From Treponema sp. (lineage in GTDB: Bacteria; Spirochaetota; Spirochaetia; Treponematales; Treponemataceae), in assembly GCA_012799545.1 (NCBI GenBank), contig JAAZLA010000159.1:1-8670 (forward strand): 8,670 nt of DNA. Reading direction: 5' to 3'. The translations under genes were made by a program, and so were the position numbers. The notes below the pieces were generated by a model. The model ran no database searches and was not told where the DNA came from. It saw nothing but the letters and a program-made list of their open reading frames with translations. The stretch's first letter is position 1. Each line of letters opens with the position of its first letter. Below, one piece after another: positions 1-6,529 of this stretch.

Positions 1-1127
1 GTTGGATTGAGCGCAACGATGGGCGATGTTTCTGTTAAACCATAACCTTGTACAAAATCGATACCCAAGGCTTGATAAACCTTAAAAACACTTTCCGCAA
101 GCGGTCCTCCACCACAAATAGCAATTCGTATGGTAGATAAGCTAACCTTTTCAAGAATGGACTTAAACAAAACCTTGCCTGCATTGAGCTTAAAATATTT
201 TTTTAAGATATAGGAAAATCCGAGAAGGAAGTGCATAAATGCATTTACCAAAACACCCTTTTCTCGAATGCCTTTGAGAATGCCTCCTACGAGCTTATTA
301 AACAAGAGAGGTACTCCTAAAAGCATCGTAATTTTGCCTTCTTTGAGCTCTTTGAGCATTCTCGTTACAGCCATGCTCTTTCCAAACACAATTTCGGCAC
401 CAACTGAAAGAGCTTCAATAAATACCGCAAGCATCGTATATGAGTGATGAATAGGAAGTAAGGCATAAAAAACATCGGTATGATAAATAGTCATATTTGT
501 TTGTGCGATATAGCAATCTGAGACAAGATTTTTATGCGAAAGCATAACACCTTTTGGATTTCCTGTAGTACCAGAGGTAAATAAAATAGCTGCGGTATCA
601 TCTTCTGCAAGTTCAGGCATTTCAAAGTTTCCAGAACCTTTTAAGTCATAGACATAGTCGCCTTTCTTTTTACTAAGAGAAAAGACTTTTTCACCATGAG
701 ATTTTTTAAAAACATCGTATTTTTCTTCGTCAACAAAAATAAAAGAGGGTGCAGAAACAGCCAATAAGGTAGCAATCTCTTTATCGTGGAGACCGTAGTC
801 TATGGGAACAATGATTGCTCCTGCAAAACCTGCTGCTAAATAAACCGTTGCCCATTCGGGAGAGTTCTTCCCAAAAACTGCTATATGATCACCTTTTTTC
901 ACGCCATTATTTTTTAACCAAAGAGCAAGGTTTTCTACCTTTTCCAAAACCTCTGTATAAGAAAGCGTGTGTTTTTCCGCATCAAAGTCAGTAAAACAAG
1001 CTCTATCAGGATAGCGCTTCGTCGATATTAAAAACATTTGAGGCAAGGTAGGCCAGTCAGCTGTAAAGAGGCTTCCTCTAAATTCCTCTAAAAAGTCCCA
1101 AGGCTTTTGTTGTGTTTTTTTACTCAT
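1..1127 (-). CDS. AMP-binding acyl-CoA synthetase (long-chain fatty acid--CoA ligase-like), 3' part missing
   Basis: Reading the minus strand from ATG at 1127 gives 375 complete codons with no stop before the window edge, so the C-terminal part is cut off. The protein belongs to the ANL adenylating superfamily, which activates a carboxylate with ATP to an acyl-AMP and then transfers it to CoA. Visible motifs are the phosphate-binding loop TSGTTGNPKG (residues 184-193), a GGGP motif in ICGGGPLAE (about 337-345) and the adenine/acyl-binding motif YGLTETSP (362-369). The small C-terminal subdomain with the catalytic lysine would lie outside the window. The start is supported by AGAGGA six bases upstream of the ATG. 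The N-terminus (a WDFLEEF-like lead, then a TADWPTLPQMF stretch) resembles long-chain acyl-CoA synthetases, which usually have 550-650 residues. The acyl chain specificity cannot be read from this fragment. It is divergently transcribed from the NlpC/P60 gene and has no evident link to the hydrogenase operon. Confidence 0.9.
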   Translation of the reverse strand, partial: MSKKTQQKPWDFLEEFRGSLFTADWPTLPQMFLISTKRYPDRACFTDFDAEKHTLSYTEVLEKVENLALWLKNNGVKKGDHIAVFGKNSPEWATVYLAAGFAGAIIVPIDYGLHDKEIATLLAVSAPSFIFVDEEKYDVFKKSHGEKVFSLSKKKGDYVYDLKGSGNFEMPELAEDDTAAILFTSGTTGNPKGVMLSHKNLVSDCYIAQTNMTIYHTDVFYALLPIHHSYTMLAVFIEALSVGAEIVFGKSMAVTRMLKELKEGKITMLLGVPLLFNKLVGGILKGIREKGVLVNAFMHFLLGFSYILKKYFKLNAGKVLFKSILEKVSLSTIRIAICGGGPLAESVFKVYQALGIDFVQGYGLTETSPIVALNP

Positions 1128-1162
1128 TTTTATTCCTCTTTAAATATTAAAAAACCCTCATT

Positions 1163-1194
1163 AGTATGACACAAAATAAGAAAAAAGGTTGCAA
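1163..1194 (-). promoter_or_regulatory. possible promoter of the acyl-CoA synthetase gene
   Basis: On the minus strand an extended -10-like TGTCATACT (TG at 1171-1170, hexamer 1168-1163) lies about 35 bases ahead of the start codon. TTGCAA at 1194-1189 could be a -35, but the 20-base spacing is too long for a good promoter. The assignment rests mainly on the extended -10 and on the divergent gene arrangement. Confidence 0.3.
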
Positions 1195-1207
1195 AAAAGA
1201 AGATTTT

Positions 1208-1238
1208 TTAGCATTTATATGCAAAAATATGCTAAGAT
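1208..1238 (+). promoter_or_regulatory. possible extended -10 promoter and small inverted repeat before the NlpC/P60 gene
   Basis: TGCTAAGAT at 1230-1238 fits an extended -10 element (TG, one base, then TAAGAT). No good -35 is visible. The element overlaps the right arm of an inverted repeat, TTAGCAT (1208-1214) and ATGCTAA (1229-1235). ATATGC also occurs twice ten bases apart (1217 and 1227). If this -10 is used, transcription would start near 1245, only a few bases before the ATG at 1248. No convincing Shine-Dalgarno sequence is present. Confidence 0.35.
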
Positions 1239-1247
1239 TCCGATACT

Positions 1248-2318
1248 ATGAGTATGAAACGACGTGTTTTTATTATAGCCTTATTTTTTCTCATTCTCTC
1301 GCATAGTTTTACGCAGACAAATAATCGCGCTCGTAAATGGATCGATGAGGCAAAGCAGTATATCGGGACTCCCTACCTCTACGGTGGTATGTCAAAAAAC
1401 GGCATTGACTGTTCAGGTTTTATCCATATAACAGCTCTCAATAGCATTCAGATCAGTCTTCCCCGAACAACAGAAGCGCTCTATGACTGGGTAAAAATAA
1501 TCCCCGATGCACAAAAAGAGGCTGGAGATCTCGTTTTTTTCAAAACTCTCGGCTCAAGTATTTCCCACGTCGGTTTATATATGGGAAATAATCAATTTAT
1601 CCATGCAGCGAGTAGCGGTCCAAATACTGGCGTAATAGTCTCATCACTTTCTGAAAACTACTGGGCACAAAGTTATGCAGGAGTTGGTCGTGTACTTGAA
1701 GAAAATACTTTGACACAAAACACGCAAACGAAAAACACAACGACAAGTGCGCCAAAAACAAAGTCTTCTAATCAAAACAAAAAGAACGAAACACAAACAG
1801 CAAAAACTGAAAGCTCTTTTGGCTTTTTATATAACGAGTATATACAATTTGAAGCGGGTATAAGTGCAGATTGGAGTTTCTATAATATAGAATCTATTTT
1901 TTTGAGCACAAGAGGCTTTAGCGCTCACGCCTTCCTTCAGACAAAAAAATTTCCCAACAATTTTGGACTCGGAGTCGACTTCAACTATGATAGTTTTTTA
2001 TCTGTTTTTCACATACCTATCTATTTTAGCCTAGAAATAAACCCAAACCTTAAGATTTACACAGGACCTGTCTTTTCTCTGGGCTCCGCACGCATAGATG
2101 AGGGAAACAATAGTATCGATGTCAAGGCACCTATTTATCCCCTTTTTATGGGCATCTCTTTTGAAAGCGACGTCTACAATTTTTTTGGTATGAAGGGCTA
2201 TCTTTTCCAAAAAATAAACTATACCTATTACAAAACTGTAACCAATGAAGCCCTGTCTTTTTATAATGGATATAGGTCGAGTCTTGTTTTCAAAACAGGC
2301 TTGCAAATACTCCTATAA
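1248..2318 (+). CDS. secreted NlpC/P60 cysteine peptidase with beta-rich C-terminal domain
   Basis: The 356-residue protein starts with a signal peptide: basic MSMKRR, a hydrophobic core to about residue 19, and possible cleavage near SFTQ. Residues about 31-150 form an NlpC/P60 domain, a papain-like fold that cuts peptide cross-bridges of peptidoglycan. The catalytic cysteine is C55 in GIDCSGF, the general base is H107 in ISHVGLYMG, and H119 in FIHAAS is the likely third polar residue. The typical GTPYLYGG lead and GDLVFF motif are present. A Thr/Asn/Lys-rich linker (about 154-188) leads to a C-terminal part (about 190-356) of alternating hydrophobic and aromatic segments. That part looks like a small beta-barrel or beta-sandwich, possibly in the outer membrane. 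It should act in the periplasm on the cell wall. The start could be M1 or M3, and neither has a good RBS. The lipoprotein gene follows 59 bases later and may be co-transcribed. The peptidase call is firm; the barrel idea is inference. Confidence 0.88.
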   Translation: MSMKRRVFIIALFFLILSHSFTQTNNRARKWIDEAKQYIGTPYLYGGMSKNGIDCSGFIHITALNSIQISLPRTTEALYDWVKIIPDAQKEAGDLVFFKTLGSSISHVGLYMGNNQFIHAASSGPNTGVIVSSLSENYWAQSYAGVGRVLEENTLTQNTQTKNTTTSAPKTKSSNQNKKNETQTAKTESSFGFLYNEYIQFEAGISADWSFYNIESIFLSTRGFSAHAFLQTKKFPNNFGLGVDFNYDSFLSVFHIPIYFSLEINPNLKIYTGPVFSLGSARIDEGNNSIDVKAPIYPLFMGISFESDVYNFFGMKGYLFQKINYTYYKTVTNEALSFYNGYRSSLVFKTGLQILL

Positions 2319-2322
2319 AATG

Positions 2323-2367
2323 AAAGAATGATAGTGCTTTTAGATAATTGAAAAACCATTCTTTTTT
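2323..2367 (+). terminator. weak possible terminator between the NlpC/P60 and lipoprotein genes
   Basis: AAAGAATG (2323-2330) can pair with CATTCTTT (2357-2364), and the right arm runs into six T (2362-2367). The stem is AT-rich and the loop is 26 bases, so termination would be poor. Partial read-through into the lipoprotein gene is likely. Confidence 0.25.
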
Positions 2368-2372
2368 AAGGA
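2368..2372 (+). promoter_or_regulatory. ribosome binding site that fixes the lipoprotein start
   Basis: AAGGA lies five bases ahead of ATG 2378. The in-frame TTG at 2348 has no comparable site and would add ten residues in front of a normal lipoprotein signal peptide, so the ATG is preferred. Confidence 0.75.
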
Positions 2373-2377
2373 TAACT

Positions 2378-3121
2378 ATGCAACAAAAAAAGATTTATCT
2401 TCTCTTTTCTCTTAGCCTTATTTTTCTGCTCTCATCTTGTGCACCAGGCATAAACATTGTTGTAGATGAAACACTTGCTATAGACTTAGAGTTTGCAAGC
2501 GCATTGGAAGCGAGCATTGAACCGCAGATCCGTAGCCTCATGGGACTTGATGCTAAAAGCGCCTTATTTCAAAAAGAGGCAATTGAAACCAGCTTAACTA
2601 AATCAGGTTTTAGTATCGATACAATTCGACTTCCATCACCGATTGCAGTAGAAATTGAAAGCAAAAAGCAAATACTTAAAAACAATGCAAACCCACTTGC
2701 AGAATTCCTCAGCATTGAAAAGCATGAAAACAAGGTAAGCTTTACTATTTGTATAAGCCCCGAAATTATGCAAAATCTCATACAAAGTATGCCAAGCGAA
2801 ATTCAAGAGTATGCCGACTTACTTATGGCGCCTGCCCTTACCGATGAAGAAATGGAAGCAGAAGAATACCTTTCTCTCTTTTCCCTCGTCTATGGACAAA
2901 GCCTTTCAAAAGCTTTTGAAAATTCCTTTGTCAAGATTGCTATTAGAGCTCCAAAAAAAATTACAAGCGCATCTGTTTCCCATACAGATCTAGCCTCAAT
3001 TCATGTCGATGCAAATACTGCGCATCTTTCTTTGAGCCTCTATGCCTTACTTGCACTTCACAAAAACTCCAAACCACTAACCAATAACAAACTTATAATT
3101 GAACTGAACTGGGACAGCTAA
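2378..3121 (+). CDS. putative lipoprotein of unknown function
   Basis: The 247-residue product starts MQQKKIYLLF, followed by a hydrophobic stretch and the lipobox LSSC with the lipidated cysteine at residue 21. This is a type II signal peptide, so the mature protein should be anchored by lipid at the periplasmic face or in the outer membrane. The mature part has no transmembrane segment. It alternates predicted helices (an acidic one around TDEEMEAEEYLSLFSLVYG) with strands. The C-terminal third, with IAIRAPKKITSASVS followed by a VDANTAHLSLSLYALLAL segment and a terminal IELNWDS, faintly recalls lipoproteins of the LppM/DUF3153 type. That resemblance is a weak impression, not an assignment. 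I do not recognise the gene otherwise. It follows the NlpC/P60 gene on the same strand, which suggests an envelope role. The start is the ATG with AAGGA, not the upstream TTG. Confidence 0.8.
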   Translation: MQQKKIYLLFSLSLIFLLSSCAPGINIVVDETLAIDLEFASALEASIEPQIRSLMGLDAKSALFQKEAIETSLTKSGFSIDTIRLPSPIAVEIESKKQILKNNANPLAEFLSIEKHENKVSFTICISPEIMQNLIQSMPSEIQEYADLLMAPALTDEEMEAEEYLSLFSLVYGQSLSKAFENSFVKIAIRAPKKITSASVSHTDLASIHVDANTAHLSLSLYALLALHKNSKPLTNNKLIIELNWDS

Positions 3122-3129
3122 AAAAACGA

Positions 3130-3163
3130 GCTTTATATAGATAAAATTTTATCGATATAAAGC
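3130..3163. repeat. 34-bp near-perfect palindrome upstream of the hydrogenase promoter
   Basis: The 17-base left arm (3130-3146, GCTTTATATAGATAAAA) and right arm (3147-3163, TTTTATCGATATAAAGC) are reverse complements except for one mismatched pair (A3139/G3154). The centre is AAAATTTT with no spacer. It lies just after the lipoprotein stop codon and about 20 bases before the -35 of the hydC promoter. It lacks a following T-tract on the plus strand, so a binding site for a dimeric regulator is more likely than a terminator. Confidence 0.75.
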
Positions 3164-3182
3164 CAAGAAAAATATCCCACTC

Positions 3183-3211
3183 TTGCCATAAGTTTATTTT
3201 CTCGCTATAAT
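3183..3211 (+). promoter_or_regulatory. sigma-70-type promoter of the hydrogenase operon
   Basis: The -35 TTGCCA (3183-3188) and a perfect -10 TATAAT (3206-3211) are separated by 17 bases. Transcription should start near 3217-3218, giving a leader of about 33 bases that contains the GGGGG ribosome binding site of hydC. This is the best promoter match in the window. Confidence 0.8.
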
Positions 3212-3218
3212 AGTGCAT

Positions 3219-3232
3219 ATTTTATCGATATA
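3219..3232 (+). promoter_or_regulatory. second copy of a 14-bp element over the transcription start (candidate operator)
   Basis: ATTTTATCGATATA at 3219-3232 is an exact copy of bases 3146-3159 in the right half of the upstream palindrome. The two copies are 73 bases apart, about seven helical turns, in the same orientation. One lies upstream of the -35 and one at or just after the predicted start of transcription. This arrangement suits a repressor that binds both sites or loops the DNA. The regulator is unknown. The sequence does not match the usual Rex site (TTGTTAA-n4-TTAACAA). Confidence 0.5.
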
Positions 3233-3250
3233 TTATTTAACGGGGGCTGT

Positions 3251-3745
3251 ATGAATGATGTAGAGAATGCAGGCTTTTCAAAAGAGCTTAATGCATTTAT
3301 CAAAGAATGGAAAAATAAGCCGGGAAATCTTATAATGATTCTCCACAAGGTACAAGAAGAACAAGGCTATATTTCCCAAGATGCTGCCAAGGCAATTTCA
3401 ATTAAAACTGGCGCACATTTAGCAAAAGTCTATGGTGTTATGTCCTTCTACCATTTTTTTAAGACAAAAAAACCAGGGAAATTTAAAATCTCCGTTTGTA
3501 TGGGAACTGCCTGTTATCTCAAAGGCGGGCAAGAGCTCATAGATGAAACAAAAAAACTTTTAGGGCTTGAGGCAGAACAAGATACAACTCCAGATGGACT
3601 CTTCTCCATAGAACCTGTTCGCTGTATCGGTTGTTGTGGGCTGGCTCCTGTTTTGGCTATTAACGGTGATGTCTACGGAAAACTCACAACAAAACAAATC
3701 CCCGACATTCTTGACATTTACAAGAATGGAAAAGAAAAAAACTAA
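3251..3745 (+). CDS. hydC: HydC/HndA: NuoE-like [2Fe-2S] subunit of NAD-linked [FeFe] hydrogenase
   Basis: The 164-residue protein is a full-length homologue of the complex I 24-kDa subunit (NuoE). An N-terminal helical bundle (about 10-70, with the typical LHKVQEEQGYIS and VYGVMSFYHFF segments) precedes a thioredoxin-fold [2Fe-2S] domain. The four ligands are C83, C88, C125 and C129, in the pattern C-x4-C-x36-C-x3-C. In HydABC hydrogenases this subunit sits next to the FMN of HydB and takes part in NAD(H) electron transfer in the cytoplasm. The start is ATG 3251 with GGGGG a few bases upstream. It is the first gene of the operon and is followed 12 bases later by the ATPase gene. The same family serves NADH dehydrogenases and formate dehydrogenases; the downstream hydA makes the hydrogenase assignment. 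Confidence 0.93.
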   Translation: MNDVENAGFSKELNAFIKEWKNKPGNLIMILHKVQEEQGYISQDAAKAISIKTGAHLAKVYGVMSFYHFFKTKKPGKFKISVCMGTACYLKGGQELIDETKKLLGLEAEQDTTPDGLFSIEPVRCIGCCGLAPVLAINGDVYGKLTTKQIPDILDIYKNGKEKN

Positions 3746-3757
3746 GGTTCGATTTAA

Positions 3758-4300
3758 ATGCACTACACAATCTGTGAATTGATAGCTGACTTAACGCAAA
3801 ACGCAATTGAAGCAGATGCAAAAGTTATATCTGTTCGAGTGCATGAAACAGAAACCGAACTTTCTTTTGAAATACAAGACAATGGAAAAGGCATGGACAG
3901 TGAAACTTTGGAAAAAGTAAGAAACCCTTTCTATACTGATGGTATAAAACACCCAAACAGAAAAATAGGGCTTGGCATACCATTTCTTATACAAACTGCA
4001 AACCAAACTGATGGCACATGGCATATTGATTCACAAAAAGCGAAGGGAACAAAGCTTAAAGCTGTTTTTTCCTTATCAAATATCGACACACCACCCCTTG
4101 GTTGCCTCACAAGCCTTTTTAGACAAATACTTAGTTTCCCTCAAAACTATGAAATGCGCATCGATCGTATAAAGGAAACTAAAGACGATTCAAAAAACTA
4201 CTCTATTTCTCGCAGTGAGCTCATCGAAGCCTTAGGAGAATTGGAAACAGTTGAATCACTCGACATGCTCAGGACTTTTTTAGAAAGTCACGAAGAATAG
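3758..4300 (+). CDS. small stand-alone GHKL (HATPase_c) ATP-binding protein in the hydrogenase operon
   Basis: The 180-residue protein has a histidine-kinase/MutL-type ATP-binding fold but no HisKA dimerisation helix, sensor domain, membrane segment or receiver domain. Visible motifs are the N box LTQNAIEADA (N15), the G1 box DNGKGM (41-46), an FYTDGI segment (58-63), the G2 box GLGIPF (71-76) and the KGTKLKAVF strand (96-104). Residues about 105-180 form an extra C-terminal segment beginning NIDTPPLG, followed by mixed strands and helices. From memory, clostridial and Thermoanaerobacter hydrogenase clusters carry a similar ATPase with an HIDxxPLG-like motif at this place, often annotated as a sensor kinase. 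The start is ATG 3758 with only AAGG upstream, 12 bases after hydC, so translational coupling is likely. Its role is unknown: a regulatory kinase (anti-sigma-like), an assembly chaperone or a switch on the enzyme are all possible. Confidence 0.85.
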   Translation: MHYTICELIADLTQNAIEADAKVISVRVHETETELSFEIQDNGKGMDSETLEKVRNPFYTDGIKHPNRKIGLGIPFLIQTANQTDGTWHIDSQKAKGTKLKAVFSLSNIDTPPLGCLTSLFRQILSFPQNYEMRIDRIKETKDDSKNYSISRSELIEALGELETVESLDMLRTFLESHEE

Positions 4301-4322
4301 GAAATAGCAAACAGGAGAAATT

Positions 4323-4718
4323 ATGGCAAAGATGACATTAGAAGATTTGAGAAAACTTCGAAATGAAACACAAACAGAAATTCAACGACGTGAAACTGAT
4401 GGCAAAAGCGTACAAATAATTGTTGGTATGGGAACATGCGGTATTGCAAGCGGTGCAAAATTAACCTTGGATTCATTCATTACAGAATTGAAAGAAAAAA
4501 ATCTTGCACATACAACAATTATTAGACAAACTGGTTGCATGGGTTTTTGTGCGAACGAACCAACCGTTGAGGTGATAGCACCAGATATGCCAAAGGTTAT
4601 CTATGGCAATGTAAGTCCCGATGTTTCAAAAGAAATTGTTGAAAAACATATTATTGGTAAAACACTTTTGGATAAACTCATTATTGACTATCCTTCAGTT
4701 GATGTCGTAAAAAAATAA
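4323..4718 (+). CDS. HndB-like thioredoxin-fold (2Fe-2S) ferredoxin subunit
   Basis: The 131-residue protein has a short N-terminal helix (about 5-25, MTLEDLRKLRNETQ) followed by a thioredoxin-like [2Fe-2S] domain. It starts with VGMGTCGIASGAK (C39) and has GCMGFC (C72 and C76). It matches the small ferredoxin-like subunit of Hnd-type hydrogenases (HndB of Desulfovibrio). Its second half aligns by eye with the N-terminal domain of the next gene product, HydB. Only three of the four usual ligands are seen: the first cysteine of the C-x4-C pair is replaced (V34/G35 region). I recall this as normal for the family, so it may hold an atypically ligated cluster or none. AGGAGA lies before ATG 4323, and hydB follows after 14 bases. 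It probably binds HydB or relays electrons in the cytoplasmic complex. Confidence 0.88.
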   Translation: MAKMTLEDLRKLRNETQTEIQRRETDGKSVQIIVGMGTCGIASGAKLTLDSFITELKEKNLAHTTIIRQTGCMGFCANEPTVEVIAPDMPKVIYGNVSPDVSKEIVEKHIIGKTLLDKLIIDYPSVDVVKK

Positions 4719-4732
4719 GGTAAGGTGAATAC

Positions 4733-6514
4733 ATGGCTTATACACATTATATTTTAGTTTGCGGAGGAACAGGATGTGAATCCTCAAAGGCAGACGAAAT
4801 TTTTAACAACCTTCTTGCCGAAGCAAAAAACTTTGGTGTAGAAGATAAGGTACAAATCGTAAAAACGGGTTGTTTTGGCTTTTGTGAAAAAGGTCCAATT
4901 GTAAAAGTACTTCCCGAAGATTCGTTTTATGTAGAAGTAAAACCAGAAGATGCAAAAACTATTATTGCAGAACAAATCGTAAAGGGGCGTGAAGTAAAAC
5001 GGCTCCTCTATAATCAAGAAGAAAAAAACATTGAACAAGTTGAAGAAATTCAATTCTATCAAAAACAATACCGAATAGCACTTCGAAACTGCGGTATTAT
5101 CAATCCAGAAGATATAAGCGAATACATAGCGCGGGATGGCTACCTTGCCCTAGAAAAATCGCTTTTTGAGATGCAGCCAAAAGAAATTATAGACCTTCTG
5201 AAAAAATCAAATCTTCGCGGTCGCGGTGGCGCAGGCTTTCCGACTGGGCTCAAATGGGAAACAGCCCATAAAACAAAAAGCGATGTAAAATACGTTGTTT
5301 GTAATGCCGACGAAGGTGATCCAGGTGCCTACATGGACCGTTCTATCATCGAAGGAGATCCGCACTCTGTAATCGAAGCGATGACGATTTGTGGTATAGC
5401 TATCGGTGCAAACAAGGGTTTTGTCTATATTCGTGCTGAATATCCGCTTGCTATAGATCGCTTGAAAGTCGCTATGAATCAAGCCCACGAAAAAGGCTTG
5501 CTCGGAGATAATATCCTCGGATCAGGTTTTAATTTTGACATTGAAATTCGCTTGGGTGCAGGTGCCTTTGTTTGTGGCGAAGAAACCGCTCTGCTACGCT
5601 CTATCGAAGGCTTACGTGGAATGCCCACACCAAAACCACCCTTCCCAGCTATTTCTGGATTATGGGGAAAACCAACCATTATCAATAACGTCGAAACCTT
5701 TGCAAACATTCCTATTATTATGACTCGTGGAGAAAAATGGTTCAATTCTATTGGGACAGAAGACTCAAAGGAAACAAAGGTTTTTGCGCTTACAGGAAAA
5801 ATCGAAAACTCAGGTCTTGTAGAAGTCCCCATGGGAACAACCTTGCGCGAAATTGTATACGAAATTGGTGGTGGTATAAAAGGCGGCAAGAAAATAAAAG
5901 GTGTACAAACGGGCGGACCTTCTGGCGGTATTATTACAGAGGAATTTTTAGATACACCAATCGACTTTGGAAACCTTACAAAACTAGGCTCCATGATGGG
6001 TTCTGGCGGTATGATCGTTATGGACGAAGATGATTGTGTTATCGACGTTGCAAAATTCTACATGGAATTTTGCCTCGATGAGTCTTGTGGAAAATGTTCG
6101 CCTTGTCGCATAGGGACACGACAGCTCTATACGCTTCTTGAAAAAATTTCAGACGGTAGGGGTGAATTGGATGATTTACAAAAGCTAAAAGACATAGGTT
6201 TTGCTATGCAACAAGGCTCACTCTGTGCGCTTGGACAATCTGCACCAAACCCTATTCTTTCAACTATCGCAAAATTCGAGCAAGAATATATAAACCACAT
6301 CGTAAATAAAAAATGCTCTTCTGGTAAATGTAAAAAACTTATTACCTATGAAATCACTGACAAGTGTATTGGATGTGGTCTTTGTGCTCGAAAATGCCCT
6401 GTTGGATGTATTACCGGAGAGCGAAAAGAAAAACACCTTATTAATCAAACTCAATGTATTAAATGTGGTGAATGCTTTAACGCCTGTAAGTTTGATGCAA
6501 TTGTTGTGAACTAA
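4733..6514 (+). CDS. hydB: HydB/HndC: NuoF-like FMN, NAD(H)-binding Fe-S subunit
   Basis: The 593-residue flavoprotein holds the FMN where NAD(H) reacts. Domains in order: a thioredoxin-fold [2Fe-2S] domain (1-95; C10, C15, C47, C51), then the NuoF core with the FMN/NADH-binding GRGGAGFPTG (163-172) and NADEGDPGAYMDR (191-203). A [4Fe-4S] site follows (C452, C455, C458 in SCGKCSPCRIG, plus C498). The linker carries H522, C528 and C533, a possible metal site like the zinc site described in HydABC structures. Last comes a two-cluster ferredoxin domain (C545/C548/C551/C555 and C575/C578/C581/C585). This full set is the one found in electron-bifurcating HydABC enzymes, which couple NADH and reduced ferredoxin oxidation to hydrogen formation or run in reverse. 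Sequence alone does not prove bifurcation over simple NADH-linked activity. AAGGTG precedes the ATG. C559 is an additional cysteine beside the third cluster motif. Confidence 0.95.
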   Translation: MAYTHYILVCGGTGCESSKADEIFNNLLAEAKNFGVEDKVQIVKTGCFGFCEKGPIVKVLPEDSFYVEVKPEDAKTIIAEQIVKGREVKRLLYNQEEKNIEQVEEIQFYQKQYRIALRNCGIINPEDISEYIARDGYLALEKSLFEMQPKEIIDLLKKSNLRGRGGAGFPTGLKWETAHKTKSDVKYVVCNADEGDPGAYMDRSIIEGDPHSVIEAMTICGIAIGANKGFVYIRAEYPLAIDRLKVAMNQAHEKGLLGDNILGSGFNFDIEIRLGAGAFVCGEETALLRSIEGLRGMPTPKPPFPAISGLWGKPTIINNVETFANIPIIMTRGEKWFNSIGTEDSKETKVFALTGKIENSGLVEVPMGTTLREIVYEIGGGIKGGKKIKGVQTGGPSGGIITEEFLDTPIDFGNLTKLGSMMGSGGMIVMDEDDCVIDVAKFYMEFCLDESCGKCSPCRIGTRQLYTLLEKISDGRGELDDLQKLKDIGFAMQQGSLCALGQSAPNPILSTIAKFEQEYINHIVNKKCSSGKCKKLITYEITDKCIGCGLCARKCPVGCITGERKEKHLINQTQCIKCGECFNACKFDAIVVN

Positions 6515-6529
6515 AATTTTATTAGAATA

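Noticed and set aside
2343..2348. GATAAT as -10 of a separate lipoprotein promoter
   Set aside because: No acceptable -35 lies 16-18 bases upstream; co-transcription with the upstream gene is as likely.
2348..2377. Longer lipoprotein start at TTG 2348
   Set aside because: The ATG at 2378 has AAGGA at the right distance and gives a standard lipoprotein signal peptide. The extra ten residues have no support.
3130..3163. Palindrome as terminator of the lipoprotein gene
   Set aside because: The stem is very AT-rich with no loop spacer and no T-tract on the plus strand. The exact repeat of its arm at the promoter fits a regulator site better.
3758..4300. Two-component sensor kinase
   Set aside because: There is no HisKA helix with a phospho-accepting histidine, no sensor domain, no membrane segment and no adjacent response regulator. 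Only the ATP-binding fold is present.
5479..5994. Long minus-strand open frame (171 codons) inside hydB
   Set aside because: It lies opposite strongly conserved hydB motifs, has no ribosome binding site and gives a low-quality protein. It is a frame shadow.
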